Positions 32,041 through 33,733 of a stretch of 33,733 nt of DNA are shown here, in pieces (position 1 is the first letter of the stretch; each line of letters begins with the position of its first letter). The stretch spans positions 1 to 33,733 of the forward strand of contig CAJXHE010000014.1 in assembly GCA_913051865.1 (NCBI GenBank), read 5' to 3'. The notes below the pieces were generated by a model, which had not been told where the DNA came from, did no database searches, and worked only from the letters and a program-made list of their open reading frames with translations. Source of the DNA: an uncultured Flavobacteriales bacterium (lineage in GTDB: Bacteria; Bacteroidota; Bacteroidia; Flavobacteriales_D; Sanyastnellaceae). The translations under genes and the position numbers were made by a program.

Positions 32041-33215
32041 ACAGCTTCAATGACAATCGCAGATGCACCTCCGCCCCCATTACAAATACCTGCAGCTCCA
32101 TATTTAAGACCTCTTGCTTTAAGCGCGTGCGCAAGCGTCACAACGATGCGGCTTCCGCTCGAACCCAGTGGATGACCTAATGCTACAGCGCCTCCGTTTA
32201 CATTGACATTCTCAGGGTTTAAACCTAGCAACCGGTTATTGACGATTCCAACGACTGAAAACGCTTCATTTAACTCCCACAAGTCTATATCTTCAGACTT
32301 TAAGCCTGCTCTTTCTAATGCTACCGGAATCGCAAGGGACGGTGATGTTGTAAACCACTCAGGGGCCTGTGCAGCATCGGCTATGCCTAGTATTTTTGCA
32401 ATCGGCTTAAGACCGTGACGCTCCACAGCCTCTTCGGAAGCCAAAATTAACGCACTGGCACCATCGTTTAATGTAGAAGCATTGGCAGCTGTGATTGTTC
32501 CTTCCTTGTCAAATGCAGGACGTAAAGACGAAATCCTATCCATCTTAACATTCTTGTATTCTTCATCTTCAGCAAAAACAATGGGATCACCTTTGCGCTG
32601 TGGAATGTTTACAGCTACAGTTTCGGCAGTAAAAGCGCCACTTCCCCAAGCTTCCGCGGACCTCTCATAACTCTGAACTGCAAAAGCATCTTGTTCTTCT
32701 CTCGTTATCTTGTGTTCTTTTGCACACATTTCAGCACAGTTGCCCATGTGAGTTTTGTTATAAACGTCTGTCAGACCGTCCAGGACCATGCCGTCACGCA
32801 CCTTGATGTCACCAAACTTGCTTCCTTTTCTTCCATCCAAATAATGTGGAACTTGAGACATGTTTTCCATCCCGCCTGCAACAGCGATTTCCGCGTCGCC
32901 CATGGCGATTGTTGCTCGCGCTAAAGAAATGGCTTTCATTCCGCTCGCACAAACTTTATTTACGGTAGTACAAGGAACCGAATCCAATATGCCCGCTCCT
33001 AAAGCAGCTTGCCTTGCAGGTGCTTGACCTACTCCAGCTTGAAGTACATTGCCCATATAAACCTCCTCGATTTCTTTGGGGTCAAGTCCAGCCATCTCAA
33101 GTGCGCCGCTAATTGCAGTAGCACCAAGTTTTGTAGCAGGAACAGATGAAAGAGTACCGAGAAAACTTCCCATAGGGGTTCTAGCAGCTGATACGATATA
33201 GATGTTTGATGACAT
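32037..33215 (-). CDS. Acetyl-CoA C-acyltransferase (thiolase)
   Basis: Condenses or cleaves acetyl-CoA units (acetoacetyl-CoA or 3-ketoacyl-CoA). Active-site residues are all there: nucleophile Cys89 in VNKVCASGMKA, His348 in GHPLGSSGSR and Cys378 in CNGGGGASA. Length 392 is normal for the biosynthetic/degradative thiolase group; the sequence is closest in style to acetyl-CoA C-acetyltransferase. ATG at 33215, first gene of an operon with the NlpC/P60 peptidase (4-bp overlap). No exact -7 element is seen upstream; TAATTTCG at 33234-33241 (minus) is a near match. A hydroxyacyl-CoA dehydrogenase gene lies nearby on the other strand. Confidence 0.95.
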   Translation of the reverse strand: MSSNIYIVSAARTPMGSFLGTLSSVPATKLGATAISGALEMAGLDPKEIEEVYMGNVLQAGVGQAPARQAALGAGILDSVPCTTVNKVCASGMKAISLARATIAMGDAEIAVAGGMENMSQVPHYLDGRKGSKFGDIKVRDGMVLDGLTDVYNKTHMGNCAEMCAKEHKITREEQDAFAVQSYERSAEAWGSGAFTAETVAVNIPQRKGDPIVFAEDEEYKNVKMDRISSLRPAFDKEGTITAANASTLNDGASALILASEEAVERHGLKPIAKILGIADAAQAPEWFTTSPSLAIPVALERAGLKSEDIDLWELNEAFSVVGIVNNRLLGLNPENVNVNGGAVALGHPLGSSGSRIVVTLAHALKARGLKYGAAGICNGGGGASAIVIEAV

Positions 33216-33307
33216 GATATATAAATTAATTTACGAAATTAACCTCTGTTGGCTTTAAACACACACTGATGACCACACTTTGGCACACAGATTGATATTA
33301 ATAAATC

Positions 33308-33325
33308 AGCAAGTATACACTTGCT
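33308..33325 (+). other. Hairpin in the thiolase upstream spacer
   Basis: AGCAAGT (33308-33314) and ACTTGCT (33319-33325) form a perfect 7-bp stem with a 4-nt loop ATAC, 28 nt before the orphan terminator at 33354. It could be a structural element of a small RNA or of a 3' untranslated region of the histone-like gene. Confidence 0.4.
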
Positions 33326-33353
33326 CATGATTTGGTTTTGGTTTAGTCAAATG

Positions 33354-33389
33354 CAAACGCTGGGAAACGTCCTAGCGTTTGTTTTTTTT
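33354..33389 (+). terminator. Strong intrinsic terminator with no + strand gene upstream
   Basis: CAAACGCTGGG (33354-33364) pairs with CCTAGCGTTTG (33371-33381) to give an 11-bp stem (one G-T pair) around the 6-nt loop AAACGT, followed directly by eight T (33382-33389). It is oriented for the + strand. The nearest + gene ends more than 2 kb upstream and the thiolase gene is read the other way, so it is either the end of a small RNA or serves minus-strand transcription of the histone-like gene less efficiently. Confidence 0.7.
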
Positions 33390-33451
33390 GTACGAAAAAA
33401 TAAAAAAACCAGTCATTTTATATTTCAGTATTATGGACACAATTTTATCTT

Positions 33452-33733
33452 TTAATCCTTTTTCACAGCTTTAGCTTTCTTAGCAGCAGGCTTCGCTGCT
33501 TTCTTAGCAGCAGGCTTCGCGGCTTTCTTCGCGGCAGGCTTCGCGGCTTTCTTAGCAGCAGGCTTCGCGGCTTTCTTAGCAGCAGGCTTCGCGGCTTTCT
33601 TCGCTACAGGCTTCGCGGCTTTCTTCGCTGCAGGCTTCGCGGCTTTCTTAGCAGCAGGCTTCGCTGCTTTCTTAGCTACAGGCTTCGCGGCTTTCTTAGC
33701 AGCAGGCTTCGCTGCTTTCTTAGCTACAGGCTT
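33452..33733 (-). CDS. Histone H1-like Lys/Ala/Pro-repeat protein, N-terminus beyond the window
   Basis: Open frame on the minus strand running off the window end; 93 codons are visible, stop at 33452-33454. The protein is an almost perfect tandem array of an 8-residue unit, PAAKKAAK with occasional Val for Ala, ending in KKAKAVKKD. Such Lys/Ala/Pro-rich tails occur in bacterial histone-H1-like DNA-binding proteins of Bacteroidota and Chlamydiae, where they condense or coat DNA. The underlying DNA repeats every 24 nt. The start and any folded N-terminal domain are outside the window. It lacks an obvious start in view and so is easy to overlook. The window end within the repeat may be an assembly break. 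Confidence 0.8.
   Translation of the reverse strand, partial: KPVAKKAAKPAAKKAAKPVAKKAAKPAAKKAAKPAAKKAAKPVAKKAAKPAAKKAAKPAAKKAAKPAAKKAAKPAAKKAAKPAAKKAKAVKKD
33476..33733. repeat. 24-bp tandem repeat array within the histone-like gene
   Basis: About ten and a half units with core GCTTCGCGGCTTTCTTAGCA (+ strand) differing mainly at third codon positions (GCG/GCT, TTAGC/TTCGC) and at three Val-for-Ala changes. The variation is patchy and shared between distant units, suggesting slippage or unequal exchange. Confidence 0.85.

Noticed and set aside
33476-33733. CRISPR-like array
   Set aside because: The 24-bp units are contiguous, have no spacers and encode an in-frame PAAKKAAK protein.

Overview
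The window looks like a piece of a Bacteroidota genome, most likely Flavobacteriales or a relative (low to moderate GC, tightly packed genes). The evidence is a 289-residue primary sigma factor without region 1.1, a GWxTD-family protein, a SiaB/SiaC pair, a PAAKKAAK-type histone-like protein, and repeated matches to the Bacteroidota -7 promoter element TAnnTTTG instead of E. coli-type -10 boxes. Genus cannot be settled from this sequence alone. Gene content is mostly housekeeping, with no insertion sequence, prophage, CRISPR array or rRNA.

Layout. 1-300: an internal MurE fragment runs head-on into a ClpC gene that has lost its C-terminal end; the join sits on a short inverted repeat and may be a chimera. 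2450-2745: divergent clpC/gyrA control region. 2746-10999 (+): gyrA, a TPR protein, a free-standing tRNA-Ser(UGA) unit with its own promoter and terminator, a GWxTD protein overlapping a family 2 glycosyltransferase, and a short ComEC. 10991-14011: a small unknown protein (-), an HMG-CoA-lyase-like enzyme (+), then a methyltransferase and ZIP transporter operon (-). 14053-17891: siaB-siaC (+) converging with a 975-residue ABCG-like transporter (-) that carries N-terminal TerB-like and FHA-like segments; this is the most intriguing neighbourhood. 18002-24236 (-): beta-helix lipoprotein, rpoD, pnp, rpsO, accD. 24263-30002: an Omp85 outer-membrane protein divergent from a TrmH-family RNA methyltransferase, an acyltransferase, a DEAD-box helicase and another small unknown protein. 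30088-33215: 3-hydroxyacyl-CoA dehydrogenase (+), then a thiolase translationally coupled to a NlpC/P60 peptidase (-). 33452-33733: the C-terminal repeat array of a histone-H1-like protein, cut by the window end.

How the genes fit together. rpoD encodes the factor expected to read the TAnnTTTG elements seen upstream of clpC, gyrA, tRNA-Ser, the GWxTD gene, rpsO, accD, the helicase and the dehydrogenase. rpsO-pnp is a classical RNA-metabolism pair. accD, the acyltransferase, thiolase, hydroxyacyl-CoA dehydrogenase and HMG-CoA-lyase-like enzyme all serve acyl-CoA and lipid metabolism. The genome is compact: five convergent gene pairs abut or overlap at their 3' ends, and several start codons lie within about 12 nt of the promoter element.

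No wholly new system is proven here. The best candidates are the SiaB/SiaC module beside an FHA-like ABCG transporter, an orphan intrinsic terminator marking a possible small RNA near 33.3 kb, and the murE/clpC breakpoint.
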